Source: Corallochytrium limacisporum (taxonomy: Eukaryota; Opisthokonta). From it: a stretch of DNA of 64,000 nt. Below are positions 40,630 to 52,633 of the stretch, piece by piece. The notes beneath the pieces were generated by a model. The model was not told the origin of the DNA. It did no database searches and saw nothing but the letters and a program-made list of their open reading frames with translations. The position numbers and the translations under genes are program-made. The stretch covers positions 240,726 through 304,725 of the forward strand of contig PDIP01000122.1 of the NCBI GenBank assembly GCA_002811645.1, written 5' to 3'. Position 1 is the stretch's first letter; every line of letters begins with the position of its first letter.

Positions 40630-42432
40630 TCATACTGCAGAATGGTTAGATGCGGAGGGTTCACTGCCACTGCTGCTGTCACGGAGACTGAAACTCCGGC
40701 GTAACATTTCAATTCCGGGCAGCTTATGGTCGGCGCCCAGTGCCTTGCCTTTCGTTTCATATGGCAGACTGAAGACGCAGATGGTGGCTACTGCAGACAT
40801 GGCGGTGTAGGTACCAATTGCAGCCTTTGGGTTGTGACGCAGTAAAACCTCGCCGATGAAGGGCGTGATCATCGCACCGATTCGAGAGAATCCATTACCG
40901 AGGCCCATTCCCAAGGCACGCGCATTCTGTGGCAGAACCTCGGGAGTGTATGCAAAAGCAACCTGGAAGGCACCGGTGATGAAAGCACGAGCTACAAAGA
41001 TTACGGCAGTCTCTGCCGAACGACTCAGACAAGCAAACAAAATGCTCACAAAAACTGTGCAAACTGCAAGCTGGAAACCCATGGTGTTCTTGCGGCCAAT
41101 TGTGTCGATACAGACTAGGGTGATCAGGATGCCGGGGAACTCAGCAGCCGTTGTGATAAAAACATCAACGTAGTCGGAGGTGGTCAGCGGTGCGCATGTT
41201 CCAGTATTGATGGAATCGGCACAGCCTTCAGGATCATTGCAGTTCAAGTCAGAGTGATCATCCACAGCGCACGTCGCCCCCTCAGCTTCCGCAGTAAACA
41301 GCTCAGAGGTCATGAGAACGATGCCGTAGTAAGTTGCGGCCAATACAAACCAAATGATGGCTAGAAGAATGGCAGTCTTGCGCAGGTGAGGACTCATCAG
41401 TGTGCGCAGTTTATGCAGGACTGTCTCGGTTCTCGCGTTTTCGGCTTCTGCATCTGGTTTTATCTTGAAGTCCTGCGGCAGAGTTTGGCCATTTTCGTGC
41501 GCTAGGCGACGCATGACATCCTCCGCTTCCTGCAAGCGCCCGTGCGCCACAAGCCAACGAGGGCTCTCCGGAATGAACCAGGTCAGGAAAATATAAATGA
41601 AGACCGGAATGGAGGACACACCGATTAGCGCCCGCCAGCCCGGCTCAGGCATCAGTGCGATGGCTAGGGCTGCCTCAAAGATCGCACCAAGGGACCAGAA
41701 AGCACTCAAGACGGTAATGTGGCGCCCACGGGCATTGGACGGCAATGCTTCCGATAAAAGAGTTACGCCTTGCGCCAGACCACCGATACCAAAACCTACC
41801 AGGAAACGGAACAAGACCAGCCATCCGTATGACGGGCTAAAGGCGCTAAGCAGTCCCATAAATGCCATCACAATTGTGGCATACTGCAATGTTCTTCGCC
41901 GACCCATGTGATCCGAGGTATAGCTCCAGAACACTGCACCCAAGGCCATACCTACAAAAATAATTGTCGTCAGCAGTGCACTCTGCCAGTACTCGAGATC
42001 CCACTCACATCGCACCGCAGGGCCAAGGAATGCCAGGACCATCATTTCCATGGCATCTACTGTCCACAAACTGCCGATCAGCAGCGTCAAGCGAATCTGT
42101 GCTTTACCGTTTCCCAACATCTCGATGGCTTCGTCAATCGAATAAGGAGGTCCAGTAGTTAAGCCGTTGAACGGGTTATTCTGATACACTCTGGAGTCGT
42201 TCTCTGACTTGGCGCTGATGACACTCTCCCGTGGCAGTAGTTCTCCTTTTTTATCTTCATCCGAGTTTCGAAGCGTGCTAACGTTACCCACAGCACGGTT
42301 GTCTGGGTTCTCCGAGACTGGCGTGCCCGTGTATTCGTCGTCATCATCGATCGCATAGGCACCTTCTGAAATGGGGGTAAGGTCACCGATGTCTGCCTCG
42401 TCCTCATCGAGCTTCTGAAATCTACGTGACAT
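40630..42432 (-). CDS. SVOP/SV2-like major facilitator transporter
   Basis: 600 residues with about 12 membrane helices after an acidic cytosolic N-terminus of about 110 residues. MFS hallmarks: GMALGAVFWSYTSDHMGRRR between helices 2 and 3 (the D-x-x-GRR motif), RFLVGFGIGGLAQGVTLLSE in helix 4, and FIPESPRWLVAHGR after helix 6, with a Cys-rich lumenal loop (GATCAVDDHSDLNCNDPEGC) between helices 7 and 8 and DTIGRKN between helices 8 and 9. The spacing and the sequence of helices 1-4 (GSLWTVDAMEMMVLAFLGPAVRCEW) resemble SVOP/SV2 and plant NiaP-like carriers of organic ions. Substrate cannot be read; organic cations, nicotinate-like acids and sugars are all possible. The C-terminal tail is Ser-rich. 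Confidence 0.88.
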   Translation of the reverse strand: MSRRFQKLDEDEADIGDLTPISEGAYAIDDDDEYTGTPVSENPDNRAVGNVSTLRNSDEDKKGELLPRESVISAKSENDSRVYQNNPFNGLTTGPPYSIDEAIEMLGNGKAQIRLTLLIGSLWTVDAMEMMVLAFLGPAVRCEWDLEYWQSALLTTIIFVGMALGAVFWSYTSDHMGRRRTLQYATIVMAFMGLLSAFSPSYGWLVLFRFLVGFGIGGLAQGVTLLSEALPSNARGRHITVLSAFWSLGAIFEAALAIALMPEPGWRALIGVSSIPVFIYIFLTWFIPESPRWLVAHGRLQEAEDVMRRLAHENGQTLPQDFKIKPDAEAENARTETVLHKLRTLMSPHLRKTAILLAIIWFVLAATYYGIVLMTSELFTAEAEGATCAVDDHSDLNCNDPEGCADSINTGTCAPLTTSDYVDVFITTAAEFPGILITLVCIDTIGRKNTMGFQLAVCTVFVSILFACLSRSAETAVIFVARAFITGAFQVAFAYTPEVLPQNARALGMGLGNGFSRIGAMITPFIGEVLLRHNPKAAIGTYTAMSAVATICVFSLPYETKGKALGADHKLPGIEMLRRSFSLRDSSSGSEPSASNHSAV

Positions 42433-43960
42433 TATGCGGTGTCTCTGGGGACGCTCGAGTGAGCCTGTGTTTCTTTAAAGCGTAAGGTTGATATCAAATC
42501 TTTGTCTCTATCATGGATTCGCCTCAACAATGTCGGTCTTCCGAACTGCCCGCAGTTCTTCTGTTCTTCGCTTGGAAACAAACGAGTGTAGAGAACAAAC
42601 GTACTGAATTCCAAATAGCTCACAAAACTCTTAGGTACGTAATGTGAATACGAAGTCACACAGAGAACACGATTGGATCTGTACCCGACAAAGACAATCT
42701 CTTACAGGATACTTGTCACCCGTTCTTGCGCTGTACCGCCCACTCACTCCCCTCTGTGTTGGTTAGGACGAAGACCAATTTGCGTGCCCGTCCCTCTGGC
42801 GACGAAACCTGCGGTTCCTTCACTATAAAAACTCTGTCTTAGACTTTGGGGGCTGTGGATAGATCGCGGTGACGAGATGTTCAGCCCTCCCCCGCACGGG
42901 AGGTCCAAGCTTTCTGTTTCAGGTCCCCTTCGCCACGAACCCCAATCCGGTCTCCCCCAGACCCCTAACACGGATAGGTCTGGGACGACCTTATCTTTCA
43001 GTTTTAATAGTGAACATGGGTTAAAATATATGCAAAGTGGATAAAATAGGACACATTCTTGGTGTGCCTGCGAGCTGCGATGGGTCGAAGAAACCAAGCC
43101 TACTAACAAATAGCTTGCCACCGATGAGTTGCAGGAGATCAGTACTGAATATACTGATATTCCTGCTCAGCACGGGGGAAGTTGGAACATCTCTGTTCGA
43201 TGAGGGACCACGACGGACTACCGGATGTCCCGGGAGAAGAAAATTTGTCATGGTGCAGGTATTCCATATATTCACAGTACAGTACTGAAAGAATTGAAAC
43301 GTCTGCCGCAAAAAACCGATGACGACCCGGTCCCGGCGACGGAACAGGAACAACACGGGACTATGCATTAGGAACCCAGTCCTCCCAACTACGCGAGGGG
43401 GAAGGTCATTAAAGGGAAAAAAAAAACTAGGTACTTGCTCCCGGGAGCTCGGTGTCAAAATTGGAGAAAGCGAGGGCGGGACTCGCGGACACCCCACCAC
43501 AAAACATTTTTCATAGTCAAAAGGGTCCTAGCCGCTCTAATTGAATGGGAAAATGGCCCCAGTGAAAAGTTTTTCTCTGGGTCGTTTACGGGGTTTGCGA
43601 AAAAAAAACAGGTGGGACAGCAACAGAAAAGCAAGAAAGGGGCGGGCGATGTGGTGGTGGTTGACCAGGCGGTAATTTCTTCAATTTTCTTTCGCCAGGC
43701 AAGAAAAAGAAAGAAAGAAAGAAAAGAAAAAAAGGGCAGTGCCCCGCCCCCTCCCGGCGGGGGTTGGTTTTGTCGCTGAGCAGCTGAGATAGCAGCGCTC
43801 CCCCCCTCCCCCCCAGTCCCGTCCGTTTCCAGAGGAGCGCGAGAGGGGCACGCACGACCACCAGCGACGAAAAAAATCCCCTCCCGACCGCACACGGTGG
43901 TGGGTGGAAGAGGGGAGGAAGGAAACGGGGACTGTTGCTGCCAATCCCCCTCTTCCCCCG

Positions 43961-43999
<39 letters not shown>

Positions 44000-44643
44000 T
44001 CTTTTCTTCAATTCTGTTTTTTCCATTTATTTTCCGAGGTGCGGGCCTCCCTTCCCTCCCCACGGGGGTGGCACGGGCAGTAGAAGTGAACTGCTCCGCC
44101 ATTCCAAACGCTGCGGGCCAGAAATTTTAAAAAGAGACTGCGAGTGCCCAGGAAGGGGGGTTGGTAGGGTGGGGTTGGGAAGGATAGGAAACGATGGTTC
44201 CGGTACATTCATTACCGCGATCCTAAATTGGGAGGTGCTGCCTACCGGTTCTGGCAAGTGTTTTGGCCACCTGAATTCGAGCAGTTAAAAAATGGGCCCC
44301 GCCTGTCTTGCGAGCGGGAGGAGCTGGAGGCCCCGGAGCGCTCTCACCAGACCGACCATCATGGGGGTTGTTGACAAGCTCGTGGCCAAGGGTTGTTCTG
44401 TCCAGTTGTGATGCTTCATTCACTTATTAAGATGTTGCATGACAACATTATCATGTCTTTCCATAGTCTTTGACCGTGCATATGCATTCAAAATATTCAA
44501 TGATATTTATTGAGGATAGTGTATGTCCCAATTGATGTTCATATGCGGATGTCGTCACGGTCTTGGACAATGCCGCATATCCGCGGTATGTCTCTCGACC
44601 GATATAACGAAATCAAGAAGTGGTTTGGAATCTCCTCTGCAAA
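42433..44643. other. Intergenic region upstream of the transporter
   Basis: 2.2 kb between a minus-strand start and the next minus-strand stop. It holds two C7 runs at 43800-43814, a (CT)n repeat, several GC palindromes (CCTCCC...GGGAGG at 42886-42903, CCCCACGGGG near 44058), and purine/pyrimidine-biased DNA from 43690 to 44040. Frames of up to 215 codons here are simple-sequence translations. No gene called. Confidence 0.55.
43966..43994 (+). repeat. (CT)n microsatellite
   Basis: About 14 CT units, preceded by C-rich pyrimidine DNA. Confidence 0.9.
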
Positions 44644-45711
44644 TTAAGCAAGAGGATTGGATTTCATGAGTTCAACGTCAGACTCAACCATCTCACGGAC
44701 GAGCTCGGCAAAACTGACCTTGCGCTTCCATCCGAGCTCCTTTTCAGCCTTGGCGGGGTCACCGATCAGAAGTTCGACCTCAGCGGGACGGTAATACTTG
44801 GGGTTGACAGTGACCAAAACTTTTCCGGTGGCCTTGTCCTTGCCAACCTCGTTTTCACCCTCGCCTTCCCACTCAATGTTGACCCCAACATGCTGGAAGC
44901 TAGCCTCCACAAACTCGCGCACAGAGTGCATCTCACCAGTGGCCAGGACGTAATCGTCAGGCTTTTCCTGCTGCAGAATGCGCCACATGCCCTCAACATA
45001 GTCGCGAGCATGGCCCCAATCGCGCTTAGCACTCAGGTTTCCCAGCTCCAGCTTTTCCTGTTGGCCTAGACTGATCTTGGCGACACTACGTGTAATCTTA
45101 CGCGTAACAAAGGTCTCACCACGACGAGGACTTTCATGGTTGAACAAAATACCGTTCACTGCAAACATGTCATAGGCCTCGCGGTAGTTGACACAAATCC
45201 AGAACGCGTACAGCTTCGCCACTCCGTATGGTGATCGAGGCCAGAAGGGCGTCTTCTCTGTCTGGGGAATCTCCTGAACCTTACCGTACAGCTCGGAGGT
45301 GGAAGCCTGGTAGAACTTGGTTTTCTTTTCCAGACCGCAAGTACGAATAGCATCCAGAAGACGCAGGGTTCCCATAGCGTCGACGTCACCAGTGTACTCA
45401 GCCAGATCGAAGGACACCTTCACATGACTCTGGGCAGCCAGGTTGTAAATCTCAGTGGGCTTGATCTGCACGAGCAGCTTCACCAGACTAGAAGAGTCAG
45501 TAAGGTCACCGTAGTGGGTTTTGAGCCTGCCGCCCGTGTGAGCAGTCTTGTTCTCATAAAGGTGCTGGATGCGACCAGTGTTAAAGGTGGATGCTCTGCG
45601 AATAATACCGTGGACTTCGTAACCCTTCTCTAGCAGGAATTCCGCCAGATAAGAGCCATCTTGGCCGGTGATACCAGTAATAAGAGCAACTTTACGATTA
45701 TCTCCCGTCAT
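44644..45711 (-). CDS. GMD: GDP-mannose 4,6-dehydratase
   Basis: 355 residues from the ATG at 45711; the open frame extends 19 codons further to a GTG, which I rejected because the family N-terminus begins at [13 protein letters not shown]. It converts GDP-mannose to GDP-4-keto-6-deoxymannose, the first step to GDP-fucose, in the cytosol. The NADP-binding motif GITGQDG is at 13-19, [15 protein letters not shown] follows, the catalytic block is QASTSELYG (about 136-143), and Y162-x3-K166 sits in [29 protein letters not shown] and [16 protein letters not shown] are also family blocks. Length matches (human GMDS 372). It is divergent from GDP-fucose synthase across about 930 bp, which suggests co-regulation of the pathway. 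Confidence 0.97.
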   Translation of the reverse strand: MTGDNRKVALITGITGQDGSYLAEFLLEKGYEVHGIIRRASTFNTGRIQHLYENKTAHTGGRLKTHYGDLTDSSSLVKLLVQIKPTEIYNLAAQSHVKVSFDLAEYTGDVDAMGTLRLLDAIRTCGLEKKTKFYQASTSELYGKVQEIPQTEKTPFWPRSPYGVAKLYAFWICVNYREAYDMFAVNGILFNHESPRRGETFVTRKITRSVAKISLGQQEKLELGNLSAKRDWGHARDYVEGMWRILQQEKPDDYVLATGEMHSVREFVEASFQHVGVNIEWEGEGENEVGKDKATGKVLVTVNPKYYRPAEVELLIGDPAKAEKELGWKRKVSFAELVREMVESDVELMKSNPLA

Positions 45712-47602
<1,891 letters not shown>

Positions 47603-48049
47603 ACTTCGACGTTTAAGCAATAGAGTCCTATATTCAAATCGATAGATCCGGTCACGCGATTTACTGCAAGGCAATCAAATTCCTGATTCTCTGCAAGTTT
47701 GCCTTGCGTTATGTACCAGCTAGTGCATGTTGACGATGGAGTAATTGAGAGAATCCGGGACGACACTGAGGGCCAAGTCAGTTCCCCTCCCCCTCCCCCT
47801 CCCCCACCACGGGGGGAAGAGGAGACTGGGTGTCCGAACAGCAGGCAGGCACAGAGGTGGTCTCGTGCCTAACCTGCGCCGCTCCTGCTGGAACATCCAT
47901 GAATAACTAGGTCAAGCTGCGTGAACATGCAGTTATTTACCGTGTAGCAGTCTCTTTCTTGTACGCCGATCAAAGATAAAGATATCAATATATTTTTGTA
48001 AAATACAAAGAGATTGGACAATATGACTCGGGGCCTTTAAAACATCAAC
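47603..48049. other. Spacer between GDP-fucose synthase and GatA
   Basis: 447 bases, tandem plus-strand genes. It holds a pyrimidine repeat (CCCCTCC)n leading into a C-run/G-run palindrome at 47801-47816. The last 60 bases before GatA are AT-rich. Confidence 0.5.
47801..47816. repeat. CCCCC-ACCAC-GGGGGG palindrome
   Basis: Short inverted repeat at the end of a (CCCCTCC)n tract. Comparable C-run/G-run palindromes with a CAC or GTG centre occur at about 44058, 56676 and 63779. Confidence 0.5.
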
Positions 48050-49699
48050 ATGTCTTTAGTCGGGGCCGCTCGGTCTAACGTACCCATTCCGTCTCTGGAC
48101 ATCAAACGATTGGGTGAAGCCTTCCGCAATGGAAGAATTGACTGTAGGAATTTGGTTGAACAATGCGTACAGCGGATCAAGGAGCAATCCAGCACTGTGG
48201 GTGCTTTCACGCAGCTCAGGCCTCTGGCTGCCCTGAGTGCCGACGCGGAGGCTAGTCACCAACGGATAAGCACAGGAGCGGCACTCGGTCCGCTGGATGG
48301 AATCCCGATAGCGATCAAGGAGAACTTTGCAGCAGATTCGTTGGGACTGAATGCAGGTTGTGGGTCAGCACTCTTGAACCCCAACACTGATTCAAACCTG
48401 AGCGCAGCAGACGCGGACATGGTTCGAGCCCTAAAGGCCGCCGGAGCTCTGGTTCTCGGCTCGACGTCGATGGATGAGTTTGCGATGGGCAATTCGGGCA
48501 CGACCAATGCATCTCAACCACGTGGATTGGAAGGGCTGAGGGACCAAACCACAGTAACGCGGAATCCGTTGGATCTTTCGCGAGTGCCAGGAGGGTCGAG
48601 CGGGGGTTCTGCCGCAGCAGTCAGTAGCCGACAATGTTTCTTTGCGCTCGGTTCCGACACTGGCGGCAGTGTGCGACTGCCGGCTTCATATTGTGGCGTA
48701 GTTGGACTGAAGCCGACCTATGGCAGTTTTAGCCGCGGTGGTTTGACAGCCTATGCAAGCTCCCTAGACTGTCCTGGGATCTTAGGCGCGAACGTGAGCG
48801 ATGTACGGATTGGTTTTGACACGCTTAGAGAGGGATTAAAGCAATTGGATTATGTGCGTGACATGAACTGTATTCTTGAGGACAGCCGGCACACCTCAGC
48901 ATCACAGGGGACGGTACAGACGGTGGGCATACCAAAGGAATGGATGGAAAGCAGTGCCATACCGCACCATCTTCGTGAAACGATAGAAGATTGGAAGAAG
49001 GTTCTGAGCTCTATGCCCGACATCACAGTGAAAGAGGTGTCGCTGTCGGCATCAACTCAAGGAGCATTAGCTGCGTACTACGTCCTGGCCCTGACTGAAG
49101 CCTCCAGTAATCTTATGCGCTTTGATGGTCTGCGATACGGCGGAAGACTTGAGACGGACCCGGAGCTAGTCAAGATGCTTCGCGATCCGAGCGCCAATCT
49201 TCGAGACCTGGCGAAGCGTGTACGTGGCGCTCTGTTCGGACCTGAAGTCCAGCGCCGTATCCTGGTTGGAACGTTTGCACTGATGCGGGACACGCGGGAG
49301 AGCTACTATCTGCAAGCTGCAAAGGTCCGGCGCCTAGTCAGCGAGCAGATGCACGCGGTACTGCGGTCAGAGTGTGATGTGCTCCTCTCACCTTGCGCTC
49401 TTGGTGCTGCGCCTTGCATCGAAGACGTTGGTGAAATTGCGGGGCGTGCTAGTGAAGTAGAGGACTACATCAACGATCTCTTCACTGTCCCGGCCTCCCT
49501 GGCCGGTCTACCAGCGGTAACCATTCCCGGCAAATTTATCGACGTCGACGTGGACGAAGGATGCTCTGGTCCTGCTCCCTTGCCGCTTGGACTGCAATTA
49601 ATAGGTCCCGCGTTTGGCGAGCGTAAATTGCTTGACTTTGCGGCTGCGGTCGAAGTCAGGCTGGACGAGCATTTGGAGATTGACGCAGAGCCATACTAA
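48050..49699 (+). CDS. Glutamyl-tRNA(Gln) amidotransferase subunit A, mitochondrial (GatA/QRSL1)
   Basis: 549 residues of the amidase-signature family. With GatB and GatC it converts Glu-tRNA(Gln) to Gln-tRNA(Gln) in mitochondria. The catalytic triad is intact: Lys90 in GIPIAIKENF, cis-Ser183 in PGGSSGGSAAAV, and nucleophile Ser207 in GSDTGGSVRLPA; spacing 183 to 207 is the family's 24 residues. DEFAMGNSGTTN at about 142-153 and GVVGLKPTYG also match GatA rather than fatty-acid amide hydrolase. No strong N-terminal targeting sequence is visible, as also in human QRSL1. It is longer than bacterial GatA (about 485), partly from extra loops. It is convergent with PIF1, with only 39 bp between stop codons. 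Confidence 0.9.
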   Translation: MSLVGAARSNVPIPSLDIKRLGEAFRNGRIDCRNLVEQCVQRIKEQSSTVGAFTQLRPLAALSADAEASHQRISTGAALGPLDGIPIAIKENFAADSLGLNAGCGSALLNPNTDSNLSAADADMVRALKAAGALVLGSTSMDEFAMGNSGTTNASQPRGLEGLRDQTTVTRNPLDLSRVPGGSSGGSAAAVSSRQCFFALGSDTGGSVRLPASYCGVVGLKPTYGSFSRGGLTAYASSLDCPGILGANVSDVRIGFDTLREGLKQLDYVRDMNCILEDSRHTSASQGTVQTVGIPKEWMESSAIPHHLRETIEDWKKVLSSMPDITVKEVSLSASTQGALAAYYVLALTEASSNLMRFDGLRYGGRLETDPELVKMLRDPSANLRDLAKRVRGALFGPEVQRRILVGTFALMRDTRESYYLQAAKVRRLVSEQMHAVLRSECDVLLSPCALGAAPCIEDVGEIAGRASEVEDYINDLFTVPASLAGLPAVTIPGKFIDVDVDEGCSGPAPLPLGLQLIGPAFGERKLLDFAAAVEVRLDEHLEIDAEPY

Positions 49700-49738
49700 A
49701 TTTTGTGCAACATACTTTCATATTTCTTTAGTTCGGCA

Positions 49739-52081
49739 TTAAACCCCACAGTACCTTTTATAAAAGTTCACAACTGTCTGATTTGCACGTATGACCGTGC
49801 GATCTAAATGGCCAGTGATGCAAAGCCCGGCCAGGGACTTTGCCCGACTTAACGCAACGTATGCCTGCCCGGCTTCGAAGCAGCGTGACAGATCAACTTC
49901 TACAGAGTCCAGGGTCATGCCTTGCGATTTATGGATTGAGTACGCCCAAGCAAGTGCCAAGGGGACCTGCTGTCGACTTGCAATCGTAGCCCCGTCGCGC
50001 TTAACAGTGAAACGATGTGGAACGATGGTCATGGGTTTGGATGCATCGATCACAGAGAGATCGGATCTCCTGCCACTGTCCGTCTCAGAGGCGGAAGAGC
50101 TCGTGTGAATCACGTTGTGGAACAGTACACGCGGACAGCGCCAGCCATCAATCTTCCGAAAACCAACGACAATACCAGTTGCGCCATTGACCAGACCAAG
50201 GCGAGTATCTAAATTGCGCAGAAGCATGACTTGAGCACCAACTTTGAGTGGCAGCTTCGCGGGTGCTACCGTAGCGGAATTGAGAAGACGCTGGGTGGCT
50301 GTCGCATTGCCACGGTGATCGAGGCTGTGATCCTTTGCAACCAATGTCTCCGGTGCCCCCAATAACTTGTCCAGCTCGCGCAGGTTAATGCTCATTGCCT
50401 CACTGTTGTGTGTACAGAGTTTGGTCGCCTTGACTGTAGACTTCAGGTTCTCCTGCGTGATATCTTGGAAGTCATCTAGAGGCTGCTCTTTCGTGACTGT
50501 GTCCGGTGTGACCTCATTGCGGCAAGCGTTCAGGGCCGCGAGGTCCCCATCAGTAGTGTCCCCAACCCGGAGTCGATTCAAAATGTCAATTAACAAATTT
50601 TCACCTTGTTGACGATAGATTTTCTTCAAGTACACCGTACTGCCTATGCACTTCTGCATCACCCGCTCCCAACATCGTGCTTGGAAGGCAAAGCGGTATG
50701 ATTCGTTCCGCTCACTACTACCTTCCCGATGCCTTTCAACTGGCGGGAGCTGTAGAAAATCACCGCAGAGCACGACCTGCACGCCACCAAACGGTGCGTT
50801 GGACCGACGGGCCAGGCGCGCGACCCGTTCAAGGGCGTCGAAGTAGGTCGCAGAAATCATGCTTATTTCGTCAATAAAAAGAACTGAACATCGTCGCCAG
50901 CGAACCTCCGTACGCTTTGCGGCAACTTCAATAGCTCGATCGATCAGCGTTTTCTCTTCCTTGCCCTTGCACAAATCCAGGTCGGGCAGCACTAGGCCAC
51001 TGAACTGCTGAATTGTGATGGCACGCAGCAAGGTGGAGGCCTGGCCCGTTGATGCTGTGACACCAACCCCCATGCCCTGCAGCGGATCCTTTGCCTTGGC
51101 CTGCGCAATGGCCACACGCAGGAGAAAACTCTTGCCTGTGCCTGCAGGTCCGGTCAGCAGAAGATTTTCCCGCTGGTCCAGCCGCTTCAGAAATCCACGC
51201 TGTATATCATCAAGCTTCTCATAGACATAGCCATCTACAGCAGTCCTTACCTTGTACATCTCTCGTGCAGCTAATCGGTTAAGACGGGCCTGGTCCGGAC
51301 TGATCGGCTCATAAGTGTCGGCATCGAAGCGTGATTGTATTCGCCGTTCTGTGGCGGTTGGGAGTTTCTTCGTGGGAGGGCTGCGCAGATCAAAAGGTGG
51401 TCGGCCACCCGATGACGTGGATCTGTGTCCATTTCGAATATTGTCATCAAGCTCTTTGAACGGTGACCGTTGCACTAAATTCCGTTTCGAAGCTGCCTTG
51501 ACATTTCCGTAACTTTTCCCCTGTTGTTGCCCCTCCGCGCCGAGATGTCTCGGGCGGAGCTGCCGGTTGACGTCAGCGATAAAGCTCTGAATATGCACAG
51601 GAGCGGCTCCAGAAATGAGAATCTGCCATCCTCGCGGCGGACAACGGACAGTGACCATTCCCTTTGTTGCAAATTTGGAGAAAACTTCAACTTCCCGCGG
51701 GAGACATTCGTAAACAATTGGTGCCTCGTAGCTCGTCCCCCTTGCCGATTCGGCAACCCGACGTTCCGATAAATTAAGTAAAGCTAGACGCATGGCTTCC
51801 TTACCACCAAGCCCACAACTCTCTTCTGCTTCTGCATCCCTGGGCCGACGTCCGCGTGACTTGCTCCTGTTGACGGCCTTCTGTCCATGGGCCACGACAG
51901 AGAAACCGATTGATATATCGCTCTTCTGTGAATTCTCTGATTCTGTTCTCCGCCGCACTGCCCGTATTGTGGCATGCTTAAATACCTTTTCTCGCTGCAT
52001 GGTGCCAGTGCTGGCAATGATCTGCAGGCGAATACACTCTGCCCGCAGAGTTCCAGGGTCTCTGTCGCAGAGATCGTCCAT
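49739..52081 (-). CDS. PIF1: PIF1-family 5'-to-3' DNA helicase
   Basis: 780 residues from the ATG at 52081; the frame extends eight codons upstream to a GTG. Residues about 10-175 resemble the N-terminal domain of animal PIF1 (RLQIIASTGTMQREKVFKHATIRAVRR, EAMRLALLNLSE, FSKFATKGMVTVRCPPRGW). The helicase core follows: Walker A GPAGTGKS at 311-318, Walker B FIDEISMI at 402-409, CGDFLQLPPV, the PIF1 signature HKSQGMTLDSVEVD, and YVALSRAKSLAGL near the C-terminus. PIF1 unwinds G-quadruplexes and displaces telomerase, in nucleus and mitochondria. A basic Ser/Pro linker of about 90 residues separates the two parts. It ends 39 bp from the convergent GatA stop. Confidence 0.95.
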   Translation of the reverse strand: MDDLCDRDPGTLRAECIRLQIIASTGTMQREKVFKHATIRAVRRRTESENSQKSDISIGFSVVAHGQKAVNRSKSRGRRPRDAEAEESCGLGGKEAMRLALLNLSERRVAESARGTSYEAPIVYECLPREVEVFSKFATKGMVTVRCPPRGWQILISGAAPVHIQSFIADVNRQLRPRHLGAEGQQQGKSYGNVKAASKRNLVQRSPFKELDDNIRNGHRSTSSGGRPPFDLRSPPTKKLPTATERRIQSRFDADTYEPISPDQARLNRLAAREMYKVRTAVDGYVYEKLDDIQRGFLKRLDQRENLLLTGPAGTGKSFLLRVAIAQAKAKDPLQGMGVGVTASTGQASTLLRAITIQQFSGLVLPDLDLCKGKEEKTLIDRAIEVAAKRTEVRWRRCSVLFIDEISMISATYFDALERVARLARRSNAPFGGVQVVLCGDFLQLPPVERHREGSSERNESYRFAFQARCWERVMQKCIGSTVYLKKIYRQQGENLLIDILNRLRVGDTTDGDLAALNACRNEVTPDTVTKEQPLDDFQDITQENLKSTVKATKLCTHNSEAMSINLRELDKLLGAPETLVAKDHSLDHRGNATATQRLLNSATVAPAKLPLKVGAQVMLLRNLDTRLGLVNGATGIVVGFRKIDGWRCPRVLFHNVIHTSSSASETDSGRRSDLSVIDASKPMTIVPHRFTVKRDGATIASRQQVPLALAWAYSIHKSQGMTLDSVEVDLSRCFEAGQAYVALSRAKSLAGLCITGHLDRTVIRANQTVVNFYKRYCGV

Positions 52082-52633
52082 GCCTATAGATGTCCAATCT
52101 CCCACAACGCGCTTCTGTAAAGCTACCTTGCCATAATTTTGTTAGTCACCATTTCGCTGATCAGCGATTGTATTTCAAGACTTGCAACATGATCCTTACT
52201 GTAATTTATGAACCTGCTCCCATAAAATGGAAACTTTTATTCACATACCTTTTCATGTCAATGCTCCCGTTGTCCCTCGAGACCAGACCAGCCACAGATA
52301 ACGGGGTGAGACCCGCTCTCCAACCCAACCTCAAATTTTCAAAGGTCTCCCGCCGGAATCCTTACCCTTGAATTTCCATAGTGAACTCAGATCCCAATCC
52401 AGGGAAGGAATCAAGCTATGGGGAGGGGGTCTAATTTTGTGTATAAAAAGTCGCAAAGTGAGAATCGCGGGAATGTCGGCGAATAGGGGCCTTGGAGCGT
52501 AAGAAGTCGTATGATATTTGAGGCACTAGAATGTCATCGTACACTCCAAGGTGATGCAAACACAGTTTCATTGGCAAAAGATTGTAATTCTGTTAATGTT
52601 GAGAATGTCTACGAACAAATTTCTTGTTTGGGT
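52082..52633. other. Spacer between PIF1 and glucosidase II genes
   Basis: 552 bases with the PIF1 promoter and the glucosidase II 3' UTR. A TATAAAAA string at about 52441 is in plus orientation, opposite to both genes. A GGGGAGGGGG run lies near 52420. No gene. Confidence 0.5.

Noticed and set aside
43455-44102. 215-codon minus frame over the CT repeat
   Set aside because: It translates microsatellite and homopolymer DNA (Arg-Glu repeats, Phe/Leu runs).
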